The position numbers and the translations under genes were made by a program. A stretch of DNA of 64,000 nucleotides, taken from NCBI RefSeq assembly GCF_032842345.1, contig NZ_WBKO01000001.1, forward strand, positions 496,001 to 560,000. Direction: 5' to 3'. Positions 17,938 through 27,779 of this stretch are shown one piece after another. Source of the stretch: Methanoculleus caldifontis (GTDB taxonomy: Archaea > Halobacteriota > Methanomicrobia > Methanomicrobiales > Methanoculleaceae). The notes beneath the pieces are model-generated. The model was given only the letters and a program-made list of their open reading frames with translations. It had not been told where the DNA came from and searched no databases. Each line of letters starts with the position of its first letter. Position 1 is the first letter of the stretch.

Positions 17938-19824
17938 CTACTCCTCCGGGACCTTCCGGAGCGTGAACCGGATGGCTGCACCCAGGTCCGGCCGGCCCTC
18001 CACCCGGTCCTCCACCCAGATCCTTCCGCCGTAGCGCTCGACAAGCATCCGGCAGATGTAGAGGCCGAGGCCTGCGCCGGCGAGCGACCCCTCCCCCTTC
18101 CCGAACCGGCGGAACGCGCCGCTCTTGACCGCGTCGGGGATCCCCGGCCCGGTATCCTCGACCGAGACCACGATCTCCTCGCCCCGCTCCTCGACCCGGA
18201 TGGCGACCTCGACCCCCGGCCCCCCGAACTTGACGGCGTTCCCGATGAGGTTCGCGAAGACCTCGGCAATCAGCCCGTCGGCGAGGACCGTGGCCGGCCG
18301 GCCCTCGTACCGGATCGTGGGGTGATCCGCCGCCTGCGTCCGGATCACCCGATCGAGGTCCACCCGCGTCAGTGCCTCCCCGCTCTCACGGACCTTCCGC
18401 AGCGTGGCGACGCAGCCGATGATCCCCGAACTCTGGTCCAGCCGCGAGAGCATCTTCTCGGCCATCTCCCGCCGCTCGCCCTCGAGTGTCTCGATGAGCA
18501 GCCGCGTATACCCGATGGCGATGGTGTTCGCGTTGTTGATGTCATGGACCATGATATCGAGGAAGAGTGCGGCCGCGCGGTTCGACTCCTCCAGGTCGGC
18601 CGTCCGCTCCCGGACCTGGTCCTCGAGCAGGGTGCTGTACTGCCGGGAGGTCTCCTCCGACTCCCGGAGACGCCTGATATTCTCTTTGAGGGAGTCGACC
18701 ATGGCCCCGATGCTGCTCTCCAGACGGGCGAACTCGGTCCCCGTGGATATGCGGATCCGATGATCGAGGTCCCCGCGGGCGATCTGGTTGACGTCGTCGA
18801 CGATCTCCCGCACCGGCCGGGTGATCCGCCGCGAGACCGGGACCGCGATGCAGCAGGCGATCAGGCTCGAGAGGAGGACGACGAAGGCATGGCCAAAGCG
18901 CATCTCCGCGAGCCGGGCGTCGAGGGGAGCGGTGGTATAGGTCAGCTCGACGACCCGGCTCGTGTCGGAGGGATACCGGGGATCGGAGAGATCGACAAAG
19001 ATGTATCGGGTGATCGTCCCGGCAGCCGGATCCGCCAGCGTCCTCCCCTCCTTCCTCTCAAAGACCTCCAGGGCGACCGGGTTTAAGGCTGCAGGCCCGA
19101 CAGGATCTTCCGAATCCGTCACGTTGATGACCCTCCCGTAGCAGTCGAAGATCCGGATCCCCGCAAGTGCCGGGTTCAACTGCATGAGATCCTCCTTTAA
19201 GGCCTGGTACCGGGGGTCGTGACGGTCGGGGTCGGCCACGCTGCAGACGAGGCCGAGCTCAAAGAGGTAGCGATGGTCGGGGGAGGGCATGTATGCGTAC
19301 TTCCGTAACACCCCCCCCGCCGGCTCCGTCACGACGCGATCCGTCTCGAAAGCATCGCCGAGCCGGAGAGCCGTGATCCGGTCGTAGAAGTAGGGGATCT
19401 GCCGGAAATCGAGACCGAGATCGGGAGAGTAGGTGGTATACTCGATGACGCCCGACGCGTTGATGACGTAGATATCCATCTCCCCACCGATCTCCTTCTG
19501 GACGCGGGAGAGGTCCATGGCACCCGGATCCCTGCCTGCCCGTTCGTACTCGGCAAGGACCGGGCCGAACCCCTCCTGCATCCGGCGGTCCAGCGTGGCG
19601 TCAAGAAGCCCCAGCCCCGCATCCACAAGACGTAACGACTGAACGACGCTCTTCTCCGTCTGTTCCCGGAGCAGGTCGTTTCCGGCGATCAGCTCCGCCT
19701 CGACCTGCTGATAGTCCAGCACCGCGATGAGGCCGATCACCGGGAGCGTGATCAGGATCATGGCGAGCGCGAGATACGTGCCGAAATGCCGGGGCCCGCC
19801 CCCGCTGCTGCCCAACAGGGTCAC
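17938..19824 (-). CDS. Membrane sensor histidine kinase (Cache-HAMP), paralogue 2
   Basis: 628 residues from a GTG at 19824. The same layout as its neighbours: helix (about 14-36), Cache sensor, helix (VLLSSLIACCIAVPV), HAMP, coiled coil, H box LFLDIMVHDINNANT and HATPase with NLIGNAVKFGG and DTGPGIP. The GTG start is chosen because it overlaps the stop of the upstream kinase gene as GTGA, and GGAGGTG lies four bases before it. This coupling shows paralogues 2 and 3 are made together, so they may form mixed dimers. The ligand is unknown. Confidence 0.9.
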   Translation of the reverse strand: MTLLGSSGGGPRHFGTYLALAMILITLPVIGLIAVLDYQQVEAELIAGNDLLREQTEKSVVQSLRLVDAGLGLLDATLDRRMQEGFGPVLAEYERAGRDPGAMDLSRVQKEIGGEMDIYVINASGVIEYTTYSPDLGLDFRQIPYFYDRITALRLGDAFETDRVVTEPAGGVLRKYAYMPSPDHRYLFELGLVCSVADPDRHDPRYQALKEDLMQLNPALAGIRIFDCYGRVINVTDSEDPVGPAALNPVALEVFERKEGRTLADPAAGTITRYIFVDLSDPRYPSDTSRVVELTYTTAPLDARLAEMRFGHAFVVLLSSLIACCIAVPVSRRITRPVREIVDDVNQIARGDLDHRIRISTGTEFARLESSIGAMVDSLKENIRRLRESEETSRQYSTLLEDQVRERTADLEESNRAAALFLDIMVHDINNANTIAIGYTRLLIETLEGERREMAEKMLSRLDQSSGIIGCVATLRKVRESGEALTRVDLDRVIRTQAADHPTIRYEGRPATVLADGLIAEVFANLIGNAVKFGGPGVEVAIRVEERGEEIVVSVEDTGPGIPDAVKSGAFRRFGKGEGSLAGAGLGLYICRMLVERYGGRIWVEDRVEGRPDLGAAIRFTLRKVPEE

Positions 19825-21713
19825 CGGCCACCTCCCGCCCCGGCCTTCCGGAGCGTGAACCTGATGGCCGCCCCGCACTCCGGCCGGCCTTCCACCCGGT
19901 CCTCTGCCCATATCCTTCCGCCGTATCGTTCGACGAGCATCCGGCAGATGTAGAGGCCGAGCCCGGTCCCCGCCGCCCGGTGGGTTCCCCGGCTCAGCCG
20001 GTCGAAGAGCCGCGGCTTCACGGCATCGGGGATGCCCGGCCCGTCATCCTCAACGGAGATGACGACCTCCTCCCCGTGCTCCTCGACCCGGATGGCGATC
20101 CCGATCTCCGGGCCCCCGAACTTGACGGCGTTGCCGATGAGGTTTGCAAAGACCTCCGAGAGGAGGTCGTCGGCGAGGACGACGGCGGTGCTGCCCGTAT
20201 AGGCGATCCTCGCGCCGGGAGACTGCTCGATCTCGCGCCTGATGACCAGGTCGAGATCGACCGGACTGGGCGACAGCAGGCCCCCCTGGATGTGCTGAAT
20301 GGTGTTGACGTTCCGGACGATCTCGATGCTCTTTGCGAGCCCGATCTTTGCCTTCCGGAGCAGCTCGGCTTCGGGCTGCCCCTCGATCTCTGTAAGGAGG
20401 AGGTCGGAGTAGAGGTTTGCGACGTTGTTCGCGTTGTTGATGTCGTGCCGCATGATGTCGAGGAAGAGGGTCGCCATGCGGTTCGACTCCTCGAGATCGG
20501 CCGTCCGCTCCCGGACCTCCTCTTCGAGGGTATGGCTGCGCCGGATAATCTCCTCCTCCGACGCCCGGAGTTTCTGCATCGTCTCCTTCAGGGCTCCAAC
20601 CATCGCCGAGACGCTCTCACCGAGGCGTACGAACTCCTCGCTCCCGTCCACTCTGATGGGGTGGGAGAGGTCGCCCCGCGCGACGGCATCGACGTCCTCG
20701 ACGAGGTTGCGCACCGGCCGCGCAAGGACATGCACGGCGAAGGCGGAGAGGCAACTGATGAGAACGAATCCGACGAGGAGAACCCCGACCTGCCGGGCAA
20801 ACAGATCCGCGATCTTCTCATCTGCGGCCTTCGTGGAGTAGGTCAGCTCAACGATCATGCTCATATCCGACGCATAATCACTATCCGAGAGATCGACGAA
20901 GAGATACCGGGTCAGTTCACCCGCGGTGGCGTTCACCTCCTCAAGCGTGGTCTTCTCGCGGTACGCCTGCCGCACCAGCAAGAGTCGGTGATCGTCGTCG
21001 GGATGTGCCTTGCCGGTAACCCGGGTGCCCATACAGTCGAAGATCCGGATCTCCCGGATCCCCGGATTCAGGTTCACCAGATCCCTGACCGCGTCGCCGT
21101 ATTTCAGCGTCGTACGGTACCGCCGGAACTCTGACTCCGCAAGGCCGAGCTCGAAGAGATAGCGGTGGTCGGGTGAGGGGAGATACGCGTACTTCCGGAA
21201 CTCCCCGGTGGCGATCCCGGCAACGACCCTGTCGGCCGCGAAGGTCTCGCCGAGCCGGATCTCCGTGATGCGGTCGTAAAAGGATGGGTATTCCCTGAAG
21301 TCGCATCCCAGATCGGGGAGATAAGTGGTGTACTCGATGACGCCGCTCTCGTTGATGATATACACGTCCATCCCGCCCCCGAGCGCCTCCTTGACCCGGA
21401 GAAGGTCCATCCGGGCCGGGTCACCTCCCGTCCGCTCGTATTCGGCGAGGACGGGACCGAATGCCTCCTCCATCTCGCGGTCCAGGGTGCCGTCGAAGAG
21501 TTTCAACCCCGCATCGACGAGGCTCAGGGAGAGGATGGCACCGTATTCGGTCTGTTCACGAAATTCTTCGGCATTTGCCTCCAGCCCCTGCTGGACCCCG
21601 ATGTAGTCGATACACGAGATCAGGCAGACGACGGGGCCCATCGCGAGCACGATGGCAAGCAGGAGGTAGACCATGAACGGGAGCGAGGGCCGTGCCGCTC
21701 TCTTTGCCGCCAT
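19821..21713 (-). CDS. Membrane sensor histidine kinase (Cache-HAMP), paralogue 3
   Basis: 630 residues: first helix (about 12-36), Cache sensor (about 40-285), second helix (about 288-312), HAMP, coiled coil, H box LFLDIMRHDINNANN and a HATPase domain with DDGPGIP and GLGLYICRMLV. The sensor shares motifs with the other two, for example DLL-type and VIEYTTY segments followed by GLDFR or GCDFR, so the three probably sense related ligands. It is the first gene of the kinase operon. A TATA-like GATAAATATCC lies near 21793-21803. Confidence 0.9.
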   Translation of the reverse strand: MAAKRAARPSLPFMVYLLLAIVLAMGPVVCLISCIDYIGVQQGLEANAEEFREQTEYGAILSLSLVDAGLKLFDGTLDREMEEAFGPVLAEYERTGGDPARMDLLRVKEALGGGMDVYIINESGVIEYTTYLPDLGCDFREYPSFYDRITEIRLGETFAADRVVAGIATGEFRKYAYLPSPDHRYLFELGLAESEFRRYRTTLKYGDAVRDLVNLNPGIREIRIFDCMGTRVTGKAHPDDDHRLLLVRQAYREKTTLEEVNATAGELTRYLFVDLSDSDYASDMSMIVELTYSTKAADEKIADLFARQVGVLLVGFVLISCLSAFAVHVLARPVRNLVEDVDAVARGDLSHPIRVDGSEEFVRLGESVSAMVGALKETMQKLRASEEEIIRRSHTLEEEVRERTADLEESNRMATLFLDIMRHDINNANNVANLYSDLLLTEIEGQPEAELLRKAKIGLAKSIEIVRNVNTIQHIQGGLLSPSPVDLDLVIRREIEQSPGARIAYTGSTAVVLADDLLSEVFANLIGNAVKFGGPEIGIAIRVEEHGEEVVISVEDDGPGIPDAVKPRLFDRLSRGTHRAAGTGLGLYICRMLVERYGGRIWAEDRVEGRPECGAAIRFTLRKAGAGGGR

Positions 21714-21995
21714 TCATGCACCCTTTCCGCTCTTCATGCGTCTGCTTCCCGTCCCGACCGAAACGGCCTCAAATAGGGGTATATCCGCAGGATATTTATC
21801 ATAACCGATCTTGATGCAGGCGTCTCGAATGAGACAACGCCGATCTTCAGGCAGCCGGATGAGAGGAATGGGCGCACGGAGCGGCTTACCCCGGAGGAGC
21901 TTTTATAAGAAGGAGGCACGCCGGATGGGCCGTAGAAAGGGAAAATCCGGGGCCGGATCGGGCCCCGGAATGTATCACGGGACGGTACGGTGATC

Positions 21996-23651
21996 TTACA
22001 TCGGGGGCATGCCCATGCCGCCCATGCCACCCATGCCGCCCATATCCTCCATGCCCGGTGCGGGGCCGGCGGATTTGGATGCGGCGATGACGTCGTCGAT
22101 CCGGAGGATCATGACGGCGGCTTCGGCGGCGCTGGAGACCGCCTGGGTCTTGACCCGGAGGGGTTCGACGACGCCTGCTGCGAGCATGTTGCCGGAGGCG
22201 GCGTTGAGGACGTCGAGCCCCATGTACTTCGCGTCTGCGCCGCCCTTCTCGTGGGATGCGCGGAGAGCGACGAGCATGTCGATCGGGTCGAGGCCTGCGT
22301 TCTCGGCAAGCGTTCTCGGGATGATCTCAAGAGCGTTCGCAAACGCCTCGATGGCGAGCTGGGCGCGACCGCCGACGGATGCGGCGTACTCGCGGAGCCG
22401 GAGGGAGAGCTCGATCTCGGGTGCACCGCCGCCGGCGACGAACTTCTTGTCCTCGACGGCAACGCTGACGACGCGGAGTGCGTCTTCCATCGCGCGGTCG
22501 AGTTCATCGACGACGTGCTCGGTGCCGCCGCGGATGATCATCGAGACGGCCTTGGGGTTCTCGCAGCCGGTGACGAAGATCATCTCTTCGCCGGAGACCT
22601 TCTTCTCCTCGACGCTGCATGCCTTGCCGAGCTCCTCGGGGGCGATGGCGTCGATGGAGCTGACGACGGCGGCGCTGGTCGCGCGGGCGAGCTTCTCCAT
22701 GTCGCTCTTCTTGACACGCCGGACGGCGAAGATGCCGGCCTTCGCGAGGTAGTGCTGGGCGATGTCGTCGATACCCTTCTGGCAGAAGAGGACGTTCGCA
22801 CCGCTTGCAACGACCTTGTCGACGATGCCCTTGATCATCCGCTCCTCTTCATCGAGGAACATCTGGAGCTGGTCGGGGCTGGTGATGCTGATCTCGGCGT
22901 CGACCTCGGTCTTCTTGAACTCGACGGCGGCGTTCAGGAGGAGGATCTTTGCGTCGGCAACGACACGGGGCATGGCGGGGTGCACGCGCTCCTTGTCGAT
23001 GATCATGCCTTCGACGATCTCGGAGTCCTCGATGGACCCGCCGACCTTCTTCTCGACCTTCACGAACTGGGTGTCGACGGTGCCGTCGGCGTCCGCGACC
23101 ATCGTGATCGCCTTGACGACGAGCTCGGTGAGCTTGTCCTTCGCGGCCTCGGCGCCCTTGCCGGTCATGGCGGTGTCGGCGATCTTTCTGAGCAGCACCA
23201 TGTCGTCGGGCTTGACGTCGATGGCGATATCCTTGAGGATATCCTGCGCCTTATCCGCAGCCATGCGATAGCCGTGGGCGATGACCGTGGGGTGGACGTC
23301 CTGCTCGAGGAGGTCCTCGGCCCGCTTCAGGAGCTCGCCCGCAATCACGACTGCCGTCGTGGTGCCGTCGCCGACCTCGTCGTCCTGGGTCTTTGCGATC
23401 TCGACCATCATCTTCGCGGCAGGGTGCTCGATGTCCATCTCTTTCAAGATGGTCACGCCGTCGTTCGTGATGACGACGTCGCCGATGGTGTCCACGAGCA
23501 TCTTGTCCATGCCCTTGGGGCCGAGTGTCGTCCGTACTGCACTTGCGACGGCCTTTGCGGCAGCAATGTTGCCGGACTGAGCGTCACGGCCGCGGGTACG
23601 CTGACTACCCTCTTTCAGGATAAGGATTGGTTGTCCTCCAAGACTTGACAT
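21996..23651 (-). CDS. Thermosome subunit (group II chaperonin)
   Basis: 551 residues. The N-terminus [21 protein letters not shown] and the ATP-binding motifs [14 protein letters not shown] and [15 protein letters not shown] are standard for archaeal group II chaperonins. The C-terminus ends in repeated GGM units and PPM, the tail that fills the ring cavity. It folds proteins inside a double ring with built-in lid. The start at 23651 (MSSLGGQ) is preferred over a GTG three codons upstream because GGTGA lies at good spacing. A TATA box (23694-23704) precedes it. Confidence 0.96.
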   Translation of the reverse strand: MSSLGGQPILILKEGSQRTRGRDAQSGNIAAAKAVASAVRTTLGPKGMDKMLVDTIGDVVITNDGVTILKEMDIEHPAAKMMVEIAKTQDDEVGDGTTTAVVIAGELLKRAEDLLEQDVHPTVIAHGYRMAADKAQDILKDIAIDVKPDDMVLLRKIADTAMTGKGAEAAKDKLTELVVKAITMVADADGTVDTQFVKVEKKVGGSIEDSEIVEGMIIDKERVHPAMPRVVADAKILLLNAAVEFKKTEVDAEISITSPDQLQMFLDEEERMIKGIVDKVVASGANVLFCQKGIDDIAQHYLAKAGIFAVRRVKKSDMEKLARATSAAVVSSIDAIAPEELGKACSVEEKKVSGEEMIFVTGCENPKAVSMIIRGGTEHVVDELDRAMEDALRVVSVAVEDKKFVAGGGAPEIELSLRLREYAASVGGRAQLAIEAFANALEIIPRTLAENAGLDPIDMLVALRASHEKGGADAKYMGLDVLNAASGNMLAAGVVEPLRVKTQAVSSAAEAAVMILRIDDVIAASKSAGPAPGMEDMGGMGGMGGMGMPPM

Positions 23652-23693
23652 GAGTATCACCGTTGTTAAGCGATAGAAAGGTAGGTTTGTAGT

Positions 23694-23704
23694 TCTATAT
23701 AAAG
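23694..23704 (-). promoter_or_regulatory. TATA box of the thermosome gene
   Basis: On the minus strand the sequence CTTTATATAGA lies about 48 bases before the ATG at 23651. Transcription would start near 23672, leaving a short leader with GGTGA. It separates the thermosome gene from the HTH gene that precedes it on the same strand. Confidence 0.5.
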
Positions 23705-23708
23705 ATAT

Positions 23709-24623
23709 TCACTCATTTATCATATCTATGAGTTCTGAGCCATCTTCGAGGGTGCGGAGATGTTCTTCGCCGATAAGGAGGGTTTTCCCGATCTTTTTCT
23801 GCTTTTTGTAATCCGTGACGACGCACATCGCAAACGTCCGCGTGATCTGGGAGATGTTGCCGATCAGGGAAGCGCGCTTGACGATCTTCTGGGACGTGCC
23901 GTATGCCGTCAGGATCGTATGCCGCTCAAAGAGCGCCAGCGCCTGGAACGGCGCCTGCCGCATCGCGTGGATCTCCATCCCCATGCGTTCGAGGTCGACG
24001 AGGACGTCCCCGGTCGCGGACTCCGGGGGCTTTTCCGGCTCGGGCGAGCGATAGCCGACGAGATCGATCGTCTCGACGAGCGGGGCGTTGAAGAGCTCTT
24101 CGAGCCTGATGGCGATATCGAGCGTGGTGCCCATCCCGCTCTCGTACTTGCTGATAGTCCGGCGCGAGACCCCGAGCTGCGACGCGAGGTCGCCAAGCGA
24201 CATCCGGGAACGCTCCCGCACCTCTTTGAGAAGGTCGCCTTTGATCTTCACGTAGAGGCCGCCGGGAGAAGCGTAGACCATCGGCGAGGTCCCCTCCGCG
24301 AAATAGTCGTAAAGCGTCTCCGGACTGAGAGCAAAGAGGCCGTAGCGGATGTAGACGACCCCCCGCTCGAGCTCGGTGTCTCGCGCCCGCTCCCCGACGA
24401 TGAGCGGGGTGGCCTGGAGGTACCGGGCGATCAGGTTGAGGTCGCTTGCTATGTCGGCACTCACGCTGTCGATGTGCGAGGCGACTTTGATGATGACGAG
24501 GGTGTCGCCTTTCTTCGCGATAAGGTCGAAACTCCGCGGGCGGATGTTGCACCGCTCCGAGACGTCGAAGTCTGCAAGGAGCATGATGCTGATGACCATC
24601 TGGGGGAGGCGATCCTGCGACAT
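23709..24623 (-). CDS. Archaeal HTH-type transcriptional regulator
   Basis: 304 residues, the usual length of a conserved euryarchaeal regulator family. An N-terminal nuclease-fold-like region (IRPRSFDLIAKKGDTLVIIKV) is followed by an XRE-type helix-turn-helix (about 135-178, with LGDLASQLGVSRRTISKYE) and a C-terminal sensor-like region. The target is unknown; the adjacent thermosome gene downstream and TiaS divergent upstream are candidates. A TATA-like box (ATTTATATCAT, about 24650-24660) is about 32 bases before the ATG, so the mRNA has almost no leader. Confidence 0.82.
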   Translation of the reverse strand: MSQDRLPQMVISIMLLADFDVSERCNIRPRSFDLIAKKGDTLVIIKVASHIDSVSADIASDLNLIARYLQATPLIVGERARDTELERGVVYIRYGLFALSPETLYDYFAEGTSPMVYASPGGLYVKIKGDLLKEVRERSRMSLGDLASQLGVSRRTISKYESGMGTTLDIAIRLEELFNAPLVETIDLVGYRSPEPEKPPESATGDVLVDLERMGMEIHAMRQAPFQALALFERHTILTAYGTSQKIVKRASLIGNISQITRTFAMCVVTDYKKQKKIGKTLLIGEEHLRTLEDGSELIDMINE

Positions 24624-24632
24624 AACCCGTAA

Positions 24633-24661
24633 GAATCGATATAGCCGGAGAATGATATAAA
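24633..24661. promoter_or_regulatory. Overlapping divergent promoters of the HTH regulator and tiaS
   Basis: Only 48 bases separate the two divergent start codons. GATATAAAT (24651-24659) reads as a TATA box for the minus-strand regulator, and CGATATAGCC (24634-24643) lies about 33 bases before the tiaS ATG. Both transcripts would have leaders of under about ten bases. Binding of one RNA polymerase would exclude the other. Confidence 0.4.
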
Positions 24662-24671
24662 TTGTAAGGTT

Positions 24672-25913
24672 ATGTGGATCGGCATAGATGATACGGATTC
24701 CCCTGCCGGGATGTGCACCACCTACATCGGAGCGGTCCTGGTGCGGCGGCTCGAGCGTGCGGGAATGCGTATCGTCGACGCCCGGCTGGTCAGGCTGAAC
24801 CCGAACGTCATCCATAAGACCCGGGGGAACGCGGCGGTCTCGATCGAGGCGGTGGGGGACCCGGCGACGGCCTTCGCAATCACCTGCGCGTGCGTGGAGG
24901 CGCTCGCGGAGTTCGACGACCCGAGAACCAACCCGGGCGTGGTGGTTGCCGCCGTCCGGCCGCCGCCGGACTTCTACTACGCGGCGCTCCGTGACTTCTG
25001 CACTGTCGAGGAGGCGGTCGGGGTGCTTGAGTCGGTCGGGGCCTGCTACCGGGGCTACAAGAACCGGCGCGGGCTCATCGGAGCGACCGCGGCGGTGGCA
25101 AGCGATCTGGCAGACCGGACCTACGAGCTCCTCGTCTACCGGAAGCGGGAGGTGTGGGGCACCCCGCGGCAGGTGGACCGGACGAGCCTCTTCCATGCTG
25201 AAGCGGCGACCTATCCCCGGACCTGGGACACGGTGGACCCGGCAAACGACGTGGTGGTCTGCGTGCCCCACACGCCCGATCCGGTCCTCTTCGGGATCCG
25301 GGGGGAGAGCCCGGATGCGGTCCGGGAAGCCGGCTCGTTCGTCCTATCGGAGGAACCGGCGTGCAAGCAGGTCTATACCACCAACCAGGGGACGGACGCC
25401 CACCTGGTGCCGGGAACGATCGGGACACTCCGGGAAGGCCGTTCGTACCTGGTGCGGGGCACGGTCGCGGGCGTTCCGTCCACCGGGATCGGGGGCCACG
25501 TCTCGTTCGCCCTTGCAGACGGCGGGAAGGAGGTCCGTTGCATGGCCTACGAGCCGACCAAGGGTTTCCGGGACGTCGTGCGGGCCCTCGTCCCGGGCGA
25601 CGTGGTGGCCGCGGCCGGGAGTTACAAGGGAGAAAGCCTCAACCTCGAGAAGATCGGCGTCTGCCGCCTCGCGGACGCCGTCCGGGTCCGGCCACCTCTC
25701 TGCCCGGTCTGCGCGAAACGGATGACGAGCGCCGGGGCTGGGAAGGGCTACAAGTGCCGGGCCTGCAGCGCACGCAGCAGGGAAGCCGAGATCGAGCGGG
25801 TCGAGCGCCGGATCCTGCCGGGATGGTACGAGGTCCCCCCCACGGCCCGCCGGCACCTTGCCCGGCCGCTGGTGCGCGGGATCCTCGCGTGGGAGGCAGA
25901 GTTCTGCAACTGA
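24672..25913 (+). CDS. tiaS: tRNA(Ile2) 2-agmatinylcytidine synthetase
   Basis: 413 residues. The opening MWIGIDDTDSPAGMCTTYIG is the hallmark of TiaS. A kinase-like domain, an OB-fold (about 270-330) and a C-terminal zinc ribbon with CPVCAKRM and CRACSARS follow in the expected order. The enzyme attaches agmatine to C34 of tRNA-Ile(CAU) using ATP so that it reads AUA codons. It is essential in archaea. Long antisense frames across it have no protein character. Confidence 0.95.
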   Translation: MWIGIDDTDSPAGMCTTYIGAVLVRRLERAGMRIVDARLVRLNPNVIHKTRGNAAVSIEAVGDPATAFAITCACVEALAEFDDPRTNPGVVVAAVRPPPDFYYAALRDFCTVEEAVGVLESVGACYRGYKNRRGLIGATAAVASDLADRTYELLVYRKREVWGTPRQVDRTSLFHAEAATYPRTWDTVDPANDVVVCVPHTPDPVLFGIRGESPDAVREAGSFVLSEEPACKQVYTTNQGTDAHLVPGTIGTLREGRSYLVRGTVAGVPSTGIGGHVSFALADGGKEVRCMAYEPTKGFRDVVRALVPGDVVAAAGSYKGESLNLEKIGVCRLADAVRVRPPLCPVCAKRMTSAGAGKGYKCRACSARSREAEIERVERRILPGWYEVPPTARRHLARPLVRGILAWEAEFCN

Positions 25914-26096
25914 ACCGCTGCATTGGAAGAGCCCGGAGCAGGCAACCGCCTTTTGAAGAGGTCCCGGATCGCCAGAGGCCGCGACCGGGTCCGGGCGGAT
26001 CGGCCTTCCGACCGCACTCCATGACGACTCTGTAAAAAGACGATCCCTTATCGTGCATGAGTACCAACATCTCAGGAGAGCTGGTGTACCACTATC

Positions 26097-27032
26097 ATGA
26101 CCTTCAAATACGGGGATGCAGTACAACAGGCACGGGTACGCGCCGGTATGACGGTCGGCGAACTCGTCGACGAACTCGGCAAGGCCGGGGCCTATAACGG
26201 CGGGTCCCTCTGGCAGGCGGTCAACATCTACGAGCGGATGCTCCGCGACGAGAAAGCGCTGAAGTTCTTCGGCCTCTCCGGCGCCATGGTGCCCGGCGGG
26301 ATGGGCGGGATCGTCGCCGACCTCATCCGGCAGGGGCATATCGACGTCCTCGTCTCGACGGGGGCAAACCTCACCCACGACGTCATCGAGGCTGTCGGCT
26401 GCCACCACTACCACGGAACCTGTCAGGTCTCCGACGCCGAACTCTGCGAGGAGGGGGTCAACCGGATCTACGACATCTTCCTCCCGAACGAAGCCTTCAT
26501 CAGGTTCGAGGAGTTCATGCAGGACGTCTACTCGTCCCTCCCGGAAGGCTCGACGATCTCGATCTCCGGCCTCCTCAACCAGGTCGGGAGCAGGCTAAAG
26601 ACCGGGATCCTCGCCGAGGCGGCAAAAGCCGGGGTGCCGGTCTACTGCCCGGCGATCCAGGACTCGATGATCGGGCTGCAGTACTGGCTCTTTGCCCAGA
26701 CGCATAAGGTCACGGTCAGCGCCTTCGACGACATGCCGGGACTCCTCGACCGGTGCTTTGAGGCCGAACGGGCCGGAGCAATCCTCGTCGGCGGCGGCGT
26801 CCCGAAGAATTACATCCTGCAGAGCAAGCTGATGACCGAGAGCGGATTCGACTACGCGGTGCAGCTCACCGGCGACCGGCCGGACCTCGGCGGACTGTCG
26901 GGCGCGACGCTCGACGAAGCCCGGTCGTGGGGAAAACTCACCGGCGAGGCGACCGCCGCGACGGTCTACGGCGACGCGACGATCAACCTGCCGCTCCTGG
27001 TGGCGGCAACGCTGGAGAGGCTGGAACGATGA
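26097..27032 (+). CDS. Deoxyhypusine synthase-like protein lacking the catalytic lysine
   Basis: 311 residues. The NAD-binding parts match deoxyhypusine synthase: SGAMVPGGMGGIVADLI, DVLVSTGANLTHD, and GGGVPKNYILQ, whose lysine matches human Lys287. At the C-terminus the human catalytic stretch VKVYADAS corresponds to ATVYGDAT here, with Thr289 in place of the lysine that forms the enzyme-imine intermediate (human Lys329). It could be an altered enzyme, a homospermidine-type relative, or part of a two-gene system with another paralogue. The stop overlaps the start of pyrF (ATGA). Confidence 0.8.
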   Translation: MTFKYGDAVQQARVRAGMTVGELVDELGKAGAYNGGSLWQAVNIYERMLRDEKALKFFGLSGAMVPGGMGGIVADLIRQGHIDVLVSTGANLTHDVIEAVGCHHYHGTCQVSDAELCEEGVNRIYDIFLPNEAFIRFEEFMQDVYSSLPEGSTISISGLLNQVGSRLKTGILAEAAKAGVPVYCPAIQDSMIGLQYWLFAQTHKVTVSAFDDMPGLLDRCFEAERAGAILVGGGVPKNYILQSKLMTESGFDYAVQLTGDRPDLGGLSGATLDEARSWGKLTGEATAATVYGDATINLPLLVAATLERLER

Positions 27033-27664
27033 CCGAACTCATCCTCTCCCTCGATGTCCTCGACCGGCAGCGGGCACGCGCAATCGCGGAGTCCTGCGCT
27101 CCCTTCATCGACGCGATCAAGGTCGGCTACCCCCTCGTCCTCTCGACGGGCCTCTCGATCGCCGGGGACCTCGCGGAGCTCGGCCTCCCGCTCATCGCCG
27201 ACTTCAAGGTCGCGGACATCCCGAACACCAACCGCCTCATCTGCGAGGCGGTCTTTGCCGCCGGCTTTGACGCCGTCATCGCCCACGGCTTCGTGGGGGC
27301 CGACGCCGCACGGACCTGTGTCGAGGTGGCGCACAGCCACAGCGGGGAAGCCTATATCGTCGCCGAGATGAGCCACCCCGGCGCGACCGAGTTCTTCCAC
27401 GGCGGCGTTGCCGAACGCCTCGCAGCGCTCGCCGTAGCCTCCGGGGCCGACGGTATCATCGCTCCCGCGACCCGGCCCGACCGGGTCCGCGAGCTCCGCG
27501 AGATCGTCGGCAAGAGAAAGATCTACTCCCCCGGCGTGGGAGCCCAGGGCGGCGACCCCGATGTGGTGGCCCGGCTGGTCGACGGGATCATCGTCGGGAG
27601 GAGCATCTACGAGGCGGAGGACCCTGCGGCCGAAGCCGAGCGCCTCTCCCGTATCCGCCGGTGA
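27029..27664 (+). CDS. pyrF: Orotidine 5'-phosphate decarboxylase
   Basis: 211 residues, the archaeal short form. The N-terminus LILSLDVLDRQRA and the catalytic array DFKVADIPNTN (Asp-x-Lys-x-x-Asp) are clear, as is the phosphate loop near SPGVGAQGGD and GIIVGRSIYEA. It makes UMP from OMP, the last step of pyrimidine synthesis. The ATG overlaps the preceding stop, so it is translationally coupled to the deoxyhypusine-synthase-like gene. Confidence 0.94.
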   Translation: MTELILSLDVLDRQRARAIAESCAPFIDAIKVGYPLVLSTGLSIAGDLAELGLPLIADFKVADIPNTNRLICEAVFAAGFDAVIAHGFVGADAARTCVEVAHSHSGEAYIVAEMSHPGATEFFHGGVAERLAALAVASGADGIIAPATRPDRVRELREIVGKRKIYSPGVGAQGGDPDVVARLVDGIIVGRSIYEAEDPAAEAERLSRIRR

Positions 27665-27749
27665 TGAGTTCTCCGTTCCGATCCCGCAGGGGAGATGACG
27701 AGCCCTATGAGTGGTCTGAGGCGGATGCGGCTCATCCCGCATCTTAAGG

Positions 27750-27759
27750 GTTATATGTT
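27750..27759 (+). promoter_or_regulatory. TATA-like box before the NrdD-like/CbiZ gene pair
   Basis: GGTTATATGT lies about 26 bases before the ATG at 27780, which predicts a leaderless transcript for the NrdD-like gene and the coupled CbiZ gene. Confidence 0.4.
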
Positions 27760-27779
27760 CTCCTGCAGATACAGGTAGC

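Noticed and set aside
21811-21993. Plus-strand basic 60-residue frame between the kinases and the thermosome
   Set aside because: A GGAGG-like site precedes an internal ATG, but the peptide is low-complexity and arginine-rich and ends beside the thermosome stop; not enough to call a gene.
23709-25271. 520-residue extension of the HTH regulator through tiaS antisense
   Set aside because: The extra N-terminal part lies antisense to tiaS and has no protein character; the ATG at 24623 gives the known length of the family.
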